10,160 nucleotides of DNA from an uncultured Lachnospiraceae bacterium (GTDB lineage Bacteria > Bacillota > Clostridia > Lachnospirales > Lachnospiraceae), in the NCBI GenBank assembly GCA_910577115.1, contig CAJTMC010000077.1:1-10160 (forward strand), read 5' to 3'. Of the stretch, positions 5,127-10,160 are shown in pieces. Numbering within the stretch: the stretch's first letter is position 1; every line of letters starts with the position of its first letter. A program made the translations under genes and the position numbers. The notes beneath the pieces were generated by a model. It searched no databases. It was given only the letters and a program-made list of their open reading frames with translations, and had not been told where the DNA came from.

Positions 5127-6725
5127 ATCTTTTCGTTGTGGTATTTGTTCTTTTTGCTGGCATGTTCTCCTCTGAAGATTTTGTATTTTTTCTTGCATGG
5201 TATCATGTTGAGCTTTTATTCCATAAATTTTTTCCCAGTTATCAACTTTATCCTGATAATCGGCATTAGCTGTTTTAGAAACGGCAAGGACCTTGTAGAA
5301 ATCATGCACCGTCTGAAATCCATACCGTTTGGCAATCCCCGACAGACCGACTTTCAGAAGGTCTATTTCCTCATTTTTGCGGTCAATCCTGCTTTGCAGT
5401 TCCCCTTTCTTTGTCAGTTTTGCGAGTCCTTTTAGGCTATCGCGCTCCAGTTCCAACTCATTGCGTTCCCTCTCTGCGTCAAAGATAATCCCATTTTGAC
5501 AGTTTAACTCCTTATAAACCTTTAGTAGCTTTGGATATGCGGCAGCTTCAGTGGACATCATAGGCTTTGGTGGTATCTGTGGTGTTTCCGGCTCTGCTGT
5601 CTGTGTTTTGGGCTGCAATGTACGTTGTTGTGTCGATAAATCGTCAGTCGGTTCTTTATGCGTGATTTGTTCCTGCTTTGGTGTTTTATCCGTCTGCGGT
5701 ATTATTTCTGCCGTTCTTCCCTCGCTTGACTCTGCAATCGGCTGTAACAATTCTTTCTCAAAAAGCTTTGCCGACAATTCCCTTCCCTTATCCAATACTT
5801 TAGAAATTAACAATGCCAGTGCCGTAACAGCAGTTATAATAATACTTCCCAGACGTTCCGGCTGGCTGCCGAATATATCAACGGATTCTCTGATGCGGTC
5901 TGTGATATATTTTTTCTTTATCTGTTGTATCTCCGTTTCAGAAACACCGCTGACAATTGCCCTGTCCACCTCACAATTCCAGCGCATACGCATTTTATTA
6001 TCGGTCTGTATCTGTTCCGCTTTCGGGTTGTTTTTCCCTATCTTCTTGGTGGCAAGATACAATCCGCTGTTGTCGAACACATGGAGTTTTTCTTTGTCAT
6101 CTTTTACAAGAAGGTTGATAAGGTCGGTATAGAAATGCTTTACCTCGTCAACAAAATTCTCCTGCTTGAACAGCTTGTTCTTGGCAGTAAAGAGATTGCA
6201 CTCATATACTTCGCCTTTCTTCACCATTTTACAGCCTTTGCGGACATTTCCTTTTTCGTCAAGTATCTCTTTTTTGGTGCGGACGTGTTTTCCCTGCTCG
6301 TCATAAAACATATTGCGTATAGCGTTTTTTTCTATGGGTTCTGGCAGCAGTTCCCGTTCCGAAAAAATAAGATGGATATGATAATTCGTCTTTCGTTTGT
6401 TATGGTGCAGTGCTGATACGCACTCCACGCCATATTTTTCTTTGAAGCGGTCTGTAAAAAGCTGCAACAGCTTGTCCGGCTCATAGAGGTTTGGGAATGA
6501 TTCGGGCAGGGCAATGATAAATTCCCTTGCCTCAATGCACTTCCCCTCCGTACCGCTTTTTTCAAATTCCTGCTGATTGCATTTCGCAAGCTCCGTCCAG
6601 TAGTGACGGTCTGTCGTTTCATAGACCGCATACAGGTTTTCCTGCTTTGCGCGGCTGGATATATAGGTAATCCTGCCCCTGACATCGGGCAACTTGCTCA
6701 TGCGGATAAATGAATGTCTCTGTAT
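5112..6725 (-). CDS. mobL: MobL-type relaxase (MobA/MobL family), possible ATA start
   Basis: A mobilization relaxase of about 537 residues that would nick one strand at oriT and stay linked to the DNA by a Tyr. The HUH signature is KTNYHIHLIFSER, with the H-I-H pair at about 116-118 and further His residues in ALHHNKRK; the probable catalytic Tyr is in GRITYISS near the N-terminus (about Y21). Middle motifs HVRTKKEILDEKG, ECNLFTAK and LATKKIGKNNPKAEQI are typical of MobL proteins of Clostridia. After the relaxase domain come a 19-residue hydrophobic stretch (about 294-312), a Pro/Thr/Gln-rich linker and a C-terminal coiled coil rich in Glu and Lys. Start: GGGAGG (6741-6736) is 10 bases before an ATA codon at 6725 that matches the family N-terminus (M-x-R-H-x-F-I-R-M). 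The nearest ATG is at 6701, 34 bases from the site, and a TTG at 6749 lies before the site. Confidence 0.88.
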   Translation of the reverse strand: MQRHSFIRMSKLPDVRGRITYISSRAKQENLYAVYETTDRHYWTELAKCNQQEFEKSGTEGKCIEAREFIIALPESFPNLYEPDKLLQLFTDRFKEKYGVECVSALHHNKRKTNYHIHLIFSERELLPEPIEKNAIRNMFYDEQGKHVRTKKEILDEKGNVRKGCKMVKKGEVYECNLFTAKNKLFKQENFVDEVKHFYTDLINLLVKDDKEKLHVFDNSGLYLATKKIGKNNPKAEQIQTDNKMRMRWNCEVDRAIVSGVSETEIQQIKKKYITDRIRESVDIFGSQPERLGSIIITAVTALALLISKVLDKGRELSAKLFEKELLQPIAESSEGRTAEIIPQTDKTPKQEQITHKEPTDDLSTQQRTLQPKTQTAEPETPQIPPKPMMSTEAAAYPKLLKVYKELNCQNGIIFDAERERNELELERDSLKGLAKLTKKGELQSRIDRKNEEIDLLKVGLSGIAKRYGFQTVHDFYKVLAVSKTANADYQDKVDNWEKIYGIKAQHDTMQEKIQNLQRRTCQQKEQIPQRKDRGAR

Positions 6726-6832
6726 TGTGCTTTGTCCTCCCTTCTGCAAATGGCAGTATCAAATCGAAGCAAGCGGAGGTACGGCAAGACAGATTGTGAG
6801 TGGGCGGTATAGGCGGCACGTTTACGAACATA

Positions 6833-6933
6833 TCCGCCATAGGGCGGAACAAGTCACGCTGACGTGACTTAGCTCCCCGCAGTGGCGAAATCCCCATTGC
6901 ATAAACGAAGTTTGTGCAATGGGTGTATTTCGC
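6833..6933. other. candidate oriT: three consecutive hairpins upstream of the relaxase
   Basis: TCCGCC (6833-6838) pairs with GGCGGA (6843-6848). AAGTCACG (6851-6858) pairs with CGTGACTT (6863-6870) around CTGA. The largest is a nested stem: GCGAAAT (6885-6891) with ATTTCGC (6927-6933), CCCATTGCA (6893-6901) with TGCAATGGG (6915-6923), and AAAC (6903-6906) with GTTT (6910-6913). Stacked palindromes directly upstream of a relaxase gene are the usual form of oriT. The nick site cannot be placed. Confidence 0.65.
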
Positions 6934-6984
6934 TCTCAAACGCCGAGGGCTTAAAAAGAAAGGAATCTCCCCTATGACGCTCGA

Positions 6985-6990
6985 ATTATA
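6985..6990 (-). promoter_or_regulatory. candidate -10 box of the relaxase promoter
   Basis: TATAAT on the minus strand between the repeat array and the oriT hairpins. No good -35 is seen at 16-18 bases, where the first repeat begins, so repeats may overlap or control this promoter. A transcript from here would carry the oriT hairpins as a leader of about 250 bases. Confidence 0.35.
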
Positions 6991-7008
6991 CCTGTAAAAA
7001 TTGCCGCC

Positions 7009-7177
7009 ATGATAGCAAAAAATGATGGCACTTTTCCATTTGTGATGGCAAAAAACGCTATCACTTCATCTAAAATGATGCCGCTATGATAACAAAAAGT
7101 GATGGTACTTATGATAGTAAAAACTGCCATCATGCTATCAAAAAGTGCTGCCACATATGATAGTAAAAGTGCCAGTT
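7009..7177. repeat. array of about six degenerate GATAGCA/TGATGGCA repeats
   Basis: Copies are centred on an A tract flanked by GATRGCA or its complement: 7009-7035, 7042-7069, 7084-7110, 7111-7134, 7133-7159 and 7157-7177. Typical units are ATGATAGCAAAAA followed by TGATGGCAC or TGCCATCA. Steps vary from 22 to 42 bases, and both orientations of the half-site occur. It lies between oriT and xis in a 750-base region with no convincing gene. It resembles iterons or binding sites for a relaxosome or partition protein. The minus-strand reading through it is low-complexity and has no ribosome binding site. Confidence 0.7.
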
Positions 7178-7187
7178 CTGAAATTTC

Positions 7188-7345
7188 TTTCAACTGAAAA
7201 TGGAAAAAGTCAGTTGAAATTTTACGGTCATTTTATGCTGTATTGAAAACGCCACTAAAACATCAGTTGACTTTTTCAACTAAAAATACAGAAATCAGTC
7301 GATTTTTTAAGTCTGCTTTTGCCATATGGACTTATTTTTTCAACC
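7188..7345. repeat. second array: AGTTGA / GACTTTTTC inverted repeats
   Basis: TTTCAACTG (7188-7196) pairs with CAGTTGAAA (7211-7219). AGTTGA (7265-7270) pairs with TCAACT (7276-7281). GAAAAAGTC (7203-7211) is the complement of GACTTTTTC (7269-7277). Weaker relatives follow at 7296-7312 (CAGTCGATTTTTTAAGT) and 7329-7344 (GACTTATTTTTTCAAC). The sequence differs from the array before it, so a different protein may bind. Confidence 0.55.
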
Positions 7346-7375
7346 CACTTTCTGTCCGTCCCCGCAAATTTCCGC

Positions 7376-7404
7376 TTGTACCGGAAGGAAGCACATGATA
7401 TAAT
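7376..7404 (+). promoter_or_regulatory. promoter of candidate small RNA
   Basis: TTGTAC (7376-7381), a 17-base spacer, and consensus TATAAT (7399-7404). The -10 lies inside an inverted repeat, ATGATATA (7395-7402) with TATATCAT (7420-7427). No coding sequence follows before the terminator at 7453-7478. Confidence 0.65.
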
Positions 7405-7427
7405 CTATTTGCGTGTAGGTATATCAT
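7396..7427 (-). repeat. copy B of a 33-bp inverted duplication (see 8529-8561)
   Basis: Read on the minus strand this begins ATGATATACCTACACGCA and ends ATATCA; it matches 8529-8561 on the plus strand at 27 of 33 positions with one gap. The copy covers the -10 box of the small RNA promoter. Confidence 0.65.
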
Positions 7428-7478
7428 GGCTTCGGTCTGATACATACCATTGGGCGGTTTCCTTAGAAGCCGCCTTTT
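7411..7478 (+). ncRNA. candidate 68-nt structured small RNA
   Basis: It starts about 7 bases after the TATAAT at 7399-7404 and ends at a strong intrinsic terminator. The 5' half folds into a stem capped by a UUCG tetraloop: GGUAU (7418-7422) with AUACC (7444-7448), AUCA (7423-7426) with UGAU (7438-7441) and GGC (7428-7430) with GUC (7435-7437). The 3' half is the terminator stem. No start codon with a ribosome binding site lies in it. Its 3' end just touches the end of xis on the other strand, so antisense overlap is only two bases. It could regulate element functions in trans; this is a prediction from promoter, fold and terminator only. Confidence 0.5.
7453..7478 (+). terminator. intrinsic terminator of the small RNA
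   Basis: GGCGGTTTC (7453-7461) pairs with GAAGCCGCC (7466-7474), 9 bp with one G-U, around CTTA, followed by TTTT (7475-7478). It also stops plus-strand transcription from entering the xis region antisense. Confidence 0.75.
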
Positions 7479-7707
7479 AAACTGCTGATTTTCGTGTTAC
7501 CGCTTTTACATCTCCCTTATCCCGCAGGTTCTTCCCCTCATTCACTTCCATGAACTTCTCAAGAATATCGCTTTTGATAAGTACCTTTCGTCCGACTTTT
7601 AAGACTGGCAGCTTTCCCCATTCCACAAGGTTCCGCATGGTGTTCCTGCCAATCCCCGTATACTCGGACGCCTCCTCGATTGTCATTGCAATCTTCGTTT
7701 CTGTCAT
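7477..7707 (-). CDS. xis: excisionase-family DNA-binding protein
   Basis: A 76-residue protein with a MerR-like/excisionase winged helix: MTIEEASEYTGIGRNTMRNLVEWGKLPVLKVGRKVLIKSDILEKFM (about residues 8-54), followed by a short Lys-rich tail. Xis proteins of Tn916-type elements bend DNA at the element ends and steer the integrase towards excision. AAAAGGAGGG lies just upstream of the ATG at 7707; an in-frame TTG three bases earlier is less well placed. It has its own consensus promoter, divergent from the repressor, and is separated from int by the repressor gene, whereas Tn916 has xis and int side by side. Confidence 0.9.
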   Translation of the reverse strand: MTETKIAMTIEEASEYTGIGRNTMRNLVEWGKLPVLKVGRKVLIKSDILEKFMEVNEGKNLRDKGDVKAVTRKSAV

Positions 7708-7725
7708 CAACTTCCCTCCTTTTGA

Positions 7726-7828
7726 ATTGCATTACGCAATTTTGCGTGTACTGATACTATACCGCTTTTATATTTCTTTGTCAAGCATTATGATAATTCA
7801 AAAATTATTTCTATATTGCATATTGCAT
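7726..7828. promoter_or_regulatory. ATTGCAT operator candidates between xis and the repressor
   Basis: ATTGCAT occurs at 7726-7732 and as a tandem pair at 7815-7821 and 7822-7828. The first is also part of ATTGC-attac-GCAAT (7726-7740). The pair overlaps the -35 box of the repressor promoter and the single copy lies in the xis leader, so the XRE protein could control both. Confidence 0.5.
7756..7784 (-). promoter_or_regulatory. xis promoter
   Basis: On the minus strand a perfect -35 TTGACA (7784-7779), a 17-base spacer and -10 TATAGT (7761-7756). This is the strongest promoter in the window; it would need repression to keep the element integrated. Confidence 0.85.
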
Positions 7829-7851
7829 TATTTCTTTTTGTGTGGTATAGT
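7823..7851 (+). promoter_or_regulatory. promoter of the XRE repressor gene
   Basis: TTGCAT (7823-7828), a 17-base spacer and TATAGT (7846-7851). The -10 lies in GGTATAGTAT, which also occurs at the xis -10, and GGTAT (7845-7849) pairs with ATACC (7858-7862) downstream, a further operator candidate. Confidence 0.8.
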
Positions 7852-7882
7852 ATGAACATACCGACAAAGGAGGCGTATCAAC

Positions 7883-8512
7883 ATGAAAGACAAAGAATTG
7901 CGCAGGATGATCGGTAGCAGGGCAAAACAGCGGAGGGTTGAGTTGGGATTGAACCAGCCTTATGTCGCAGAGAAGATGGGAGTAGCCACTTCCACAATCG
8001 TGCGCTATGAGGCAGGGACAATCGATAACACAAAGAAGCTGGTCTTGGAAGGTCTGTCGGAAGCACTTCATGTGTCAGTGGAATGGCTGAAGGGGGAAAC
8101 AGAGGAATACGAAACGGACATTACGGATAAAAGGGAATTATTCATTCGTGATGCGATGTCCTCCATTCTCGCAAAGCTGCCGTTTGATATGGAACAGACG
8201 GAGTCAGACTTTACAAAGGATTTACTGCTGCTGATGTTAAAGGAGTATGAATTGTTCGTGGATTCTTTCCAGTTTGCCTGTAAGAATTTTAAGGACAATG
8301 CAGAAAATGCCACACTTGCCCGGACAATGGGGTTTGAATCGAATAAGGAATATAACGAGATTATGTTCCTTCGGGAAATCACCCACACCGTAAATATGTT
8401 TAATGATATGGGCGATATTGTGAGGCTCTATTCCAAAAATCCCGAAACAGCCACCGTAAGGCTTGCAAATCTTCTTTCTATGGTATCGGGGGAAGAATCC
8501 GAATCGGTATAG
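7883..8512 (+). CDS. XRE-family transcriptional repressor of the element
   Basis: A 209-residue regulator. Residues about 8-70 form an XRE helix-turn-helix domain (RAKQRRVELGLNQPYVAEKMGVATSTIVRYEAG, then LSEALHVSVEWLKGE). The C-terminal 130 residues are helical and acidic and I do not recognise them; no Ser/Lys LexA-type protease motif or metallopeptidase HExxH motif is seen, so induction by self-cleavage or an ImmA partner is not indicated. AAAGGAGG lies 9 bases before the ATG. It is transcribed away from xis and towards int; int begins 103 bases after its stop. By position it acts like the control repressor of this integration module, deciding xis and probably int expression. Confidence 0.87.
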   Translation: MKDKELRRMIGSRAKQRRVELGLNQPYVAEKMGVATSTIVRYEAGTIDNTKKLVLEGLSEALHVSVEWLKGETEEYETDITDKRELFIRDAMSSILAKLPFDMEQTESDFTKDLLLLMLKEYELFVDSFQFACKNFKDNAENATLARTMGFESNKEYNEIMFLREITHTVNMFNDMGDIVRLYSKNPETATVRLANLLSMVSGEESESV

Positions 8513-8528
8513 CGAAACAATCGGAGTT

Positions 8529-8561
8529 ATGATATACTTACACGCAGAAAGCATTTCATCA
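8529..8561 (+). repeat. copy A of a 33-bp inverted duplication (see 7396-7427)
   Basis: ATGATATACTTACACGCA followed by GAAAGCATTTCATCA, matched in inverted orientation at 7396-7427. It lies between the repressor stop and int. TATACT inside it (8533-8538) could serve as an int -10 box, without a good -35. It may be an operator that ties int and the small RNA promoter together, or an integrase or Xis binding site. Confidence 0.65.
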
Positions 8562-8574
8562 GTTCCGATTGCCC

Positions 8575-8593
8575 AACGCAACGCAGTTGCGTT
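8575..8593. promoter_or_regulatory. perfect palindrome just before the int ribosome binding site
   Basis: AACGCAAC (8575-8582) and GTTGCGTT (8586-8593) flank a 3-base GCA. It lies five bases before AAAGGAGA of int. In RNA it forms an 8-bp hairpin that could tune translation of int, or it may be a protein site. Confidence 0.5.
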
Positions 8594-8615
8594 TGTGAAA
8601 GGAGAACAGATTATT

Positions 8616-9914
8616 ATGGCAAAAGGTTCTGTAAGGAAAAAAGGAAAGAAATGGTACTATCGCTTCTATGTGGAGGACGCAAGCGGCAACTTGGTACAGA
8701 AAGAGTTTACGGGTACGGAAAGCAAGAGCGAGACGGAAAAGCTGTTACGGCAGGCAATGGAGGATTACGAAGAAAAGAAATTCATTGCAAAAGCTGACAA
8801 CATCACGCTTGGGGAACTGCTCGATATTTGGGCGGAGGAAGAATTAAAGGTCGGCACTCTTAGCAACGGTACGGTGGAAAATTATCTCGGTGCGATACGT
8901 TGCATTAAGAAACATCCTGTTGCTGACCGCAGATTAAAAACCGTAACAGCGGAGCATTTGCAGACATTCCTTGACCTGCTTACTTTCGGAGGAACATATC
9001 CCGACGGGAAAGTGAAAAAAGGATTGAGCAAAGACTATATCCATTCATTTTCAGCAGTTTTACAGCAGTCGTTCCGTTTTGCGGTATTCCCAAAGCAACT
9101 GATTACGTTCAATCCAATGCAGTACATCAAGCTGAAACGAAAGGCAGAGGAAGTGGATTTGTTTTCAGAGGAAGATATGGGACAATCGGGCACACAGCCG
9201 ATTTCCCATGATGACTATGAAAAACTTATCGCTTATCTTGAAAAGAAAAATATCTCTGCGGTTCTGCCGATACAGATAGCCTACTATGCAGGTCTTAGGA
9301 TCGGCGAGGTATGTGGGCTGACCTGGCAGGACATCAACCTTGAGGAACAGTATTTAACGGTAAAGCGGAGTGTCCGCTATGACGGCGCAAAGCACAAAAC
9401 GATTATCGGACCGACTAAACGTAAGAAAGTGCGGACGGTTGATTTTGGGTACACGCTTACCGCCATACTGAAAAAGGCAAGGAAAGAGCAGCTTAGAAAT
9501 CAGATGCAGTACGGGGAACTGTACCACCGCAATTACTACAAGGAAGTGCAGGACAAAAACAGGGTTTACTATGAGTATTACAGCATGAAGAACACGCAGG
9601 AAATTCCGGCGGATTACAACGAAATCTCATTTGTATGTTTAAGACCTGACGGCTGCCTTGAAACGCCAAGTACATTGAGTATCGTCTGCCGGACACTCGC
9701 AAAGAAACTGGACGGATTTGAGGGTTTTCATTTCCACCAGCTCCGTCATACTTATACAAGCAATCTGCTGTCAAATGGCGCAGCCCCGAAGGACGTGCAG
9801 GAACTCTTAGGACACTCTGACGTAAGTACCACCATGAATGTGTATGCCCATGCCACAAGAGAAGCGAAGCGGACTTCCGCAAGGCTCTTGGATAAAGTGG
9901 CGGGCAACGATTAG
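8616..9914 (+). CDS. int: tyrosine recombinase (Tn916-family integrase)
   Basis: A 432-residue site-specific recombinase for integration and excision. Residues 1-55 resemble the arm-binding AP2-like domain (KGSVRKKGKKWYYRFYVEDASGN), about 63-170 the SAM-like core-binding domain (TLGELLDIWAEEELK), and 195-430 the catalytic domain. Catalytic residues are visible: R228 in AGLRIGEVCGLTW, a Lys in PTKRKKVRTV (about 268-272), H374 and R377 in HQLRH, H400 in LLGHSD, and the nucleophile Y410 in TTMNVYAH. The start at 8616 has AAAGGAGA upstream and gives the family N-terminus; an in-frame ATG at 8463 would overlap the repressor and is rejected. The gene ends 17 bases before the right-end decamer repeats, the usual int-next-to-att layout. 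Confidence 0.95.
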   Translation: MAKGSVRKKGKKWYYRFYVEDASGNLVQKEFTGTESKSETEKLLRQAMEDYEEKKFIAKADNITLGELLDIWAEEELKVGTLSNGTVENYLGAIRCIKKHPVADRRLKTVTAEHLQTFLDLLTFGGTYPDGKVKKGLSKDYIHSFSAVLQQSFRFAVFPKQLITFNPMQYIKLKRKAEEVDLFSEEDMGQSGTQPISHDDYEKLIAYLEKKNISAVLPIQIAYYAGLRIGEVCGLTWQDINLEEQYLTVKRSVRYDGAKHKTIIGPTKRKKVRTVDFGYTLTAILKKARKEQLRNQMQYGELYHRNYYKEVQDKNRVYYEYYSMKNTQEIPADYNEISFVCLRPDGCLETPSTLSIVCRTLAKKLDGFEGFHFHQLRHTYTSNLLSNGAAPKDVQELLGHSDVSTTMNVYAHATREAKRTSARLLDKVAGND

Positions 9915-9931
9915 ATACATTCAGAAAAAAA

Positions 9932-9972
9932 TTTCCCTTGTAAACTGCCCATAAGGGCAAAAACAAGGGAAA
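9932..9972. repeat. right-end decamers forming a hairpin; terminator on the minus strand
   Basis: TTTCCCTTGT (9932-9941) pairs perfectly with ACAAGGGAAA (9963-9972), with an inner TGCCC/GGGCA stem. A 9/10 copy, ATAAGGGCAA (9951-9960), sits 12 bases before the last copy, the same step as at the left end. On the minus strand the stem runs into TTTTTTT (9931-9925), so it would also stop transcription entering from the right flank towards int. Confidence 0.65.
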
Positions 9973-10006
9973 ATACATAACAATTCACTGTATGAGGCTT
10001 GGAAAG

Positions 10007-10015
10007 CCTTGAAAA
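10007..10015. other. candidate right attachment core (attR)
   Basis: CCTTGAAAA as at 958-966, 34 bases outside the right-end decamers. A further decamer relative, AATAGGGAAA, begins at 10015. The remaining bases to 10160 hold no convincing gene. Confidence 0.45.
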
Positions 10016-10160
10016 ATAGGGAAAGTTCAAGAAATTCATCTGCAAATTCCGATTTGTATCTCCAATAGAATACCACAATCACACTCATATTTCTATCAGA
10101 TTTTCATTAAATTTCTTCCTCCCTCCGTTTCGTTTTGTTCTGTTGCCTGTTATGCTGTCG

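Larger units (their letters stand above)
958..10015. mobile_element. integrative and mobilizable element, about 9.05 kb
   Basis: The segment is bounded by the 9-base repeat CCTTGAAAA in direct orientation at both ends. Just inside each copy lie TTTCCCTTRT decamers. The right end carries a Tn916-family integrase with an excisionase and a repressor, and the middle carries a MobL relaxase with an oriT-like region. No coupling protein, VirB4, VirB6 or other mating-pair gene is seen, so it would be mobilizable rather than self-transmissible. Cargo is DUF6061, a type III toxin-antitoxin locus and a four-gene enzyme operon. The gene content is well supported; the exact ends are inferred from short repeats and could be off, or the element could extend past the window. 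Confidence 0.65.

Noticed and set aside
5551..6416. Plus-strand readings opposite the relaxase (193 and 163 codons)
   Set aside because: They are antisense shadows of the well-supported relaxase, with Cys/Phe-rich composition and no start signals.
6619..6939. Minus-strand reading beginning MRAKYTHC and covering the oriT hairpins
   Set aside because: It starts at TTG without a ribosome binding site, runs through palindromic oriT DNA and overlaps the relaxase 5' end in another frame. Conservation of the DNA would make it appear in many genomes without being a gene.
7009..7177. CRISPR array
   Set aside because: Repeat steps vary from 22 to 42 bases, units are degenerate, there are no unique equal-length spacers and no cas genes.
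6972..7193. Minus-strand reading of 73 codons with an apparent hydrophobic protein
   Set aside because: It is a translation of the repeat array, starts at TTG and has no ribosome binding site.
8463..8615. Upstream extension of int to the ATG at 8463
   Set aside because: It overlaps the repressor gene by 50 bases, and the ATG at 8616 has a ribosome binding site and gives the usual integrase N-terminus.
9921..10088. Minus-strand reading of 55 codons (starts MSVIVVFYWRYKSEF) crossing the candidate attR; if joined to the left flank at the core it would end after about 28 codons
   Set aside because: There is no ribosome binding site at its ATG and it runs through the integrase arm-site hairpin. 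A better site at 10120-10130 leads only to a 3-codon reading. It could be a remnant of a target gene, but nothing supports it.

Overview
The window reads as low-to-moderate GC DNA of a Clostridia-type Firmicute, most likely a gut Lachnospiraceae relative. This rests on the strong AGGAGG-type ribosome binding sites, the sigma-A promoters and the gene families present; the species cannot be fixed from the sequence alone. Most of the window appears to be one complete integrative and mobilizable element of about 9.05 kb (about 958 to 10015). The ends are proposed from a shared 9-base core (CCTTGAAAA) and, just inside it at both ends, inverted sets of a TTTCCCTTRT decamer that would suit arm-type sites for the Tn916-family integrase encoded at the right end.

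Layout. Left flank (1-957): a 57-residue small protein gene and a GNAT acetyltransferase gene, both on the minus strand and probably outside the element. Left end (958-1066): candidate att core and four decamers. Cargo (1159-5067): a DUF6061 gene; a type III toxin-antitoxin locus on the minus strand (ToxN/AbiQ endoribonuclease preceded by promoter, structured antitoxin RNA and terminator); then a plus-strand operon of four genes, namely an XRE-HTH/methyltransferase fusion, a HAD hydrolase, a P-loop small-molecule kinase and a Nudix hydrolase. Mobilization (5112-6933): a MobL-type relaxase on the minus strand and an upstream run of hairpins that looks like oriT. Non-coding control region (6934-7476): two different arrays of degenerate repeats and a candidate small RNA with its own promoter and terminator. 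Regulation and integration (7477-9914): an excisionase (minus) and an XRE repressor (plus) from well-formed divergent promoters, then the tyrosine recombinase. Right end (9932-10015): decamer hairpin and second core.

How it would work (inference): Int and Xis integrate and excise the element, the XRE repressor sets expression from the divergent promoters, and MobL nicks at oriT so that a co-resident conjugative element can move it, since no transfer apparatus is encoded here. The type III toxin-antitoxin locus would stabilise the element and may act against phages. The four-gene cargo operon has no function I recognise; it combines a regulator-methyltransferase with three phosphate-handling enzymes and is the best candidate for an undescribed system. 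The most striking non-coding signals are the antitoxin RNA, which can be folded as two sequence-divergent pseudoknots exactly 36 nt apart, the 68-nt candidate RNA next to xis, and a 33-bp inverted repeat pair around the xis-repressor region.
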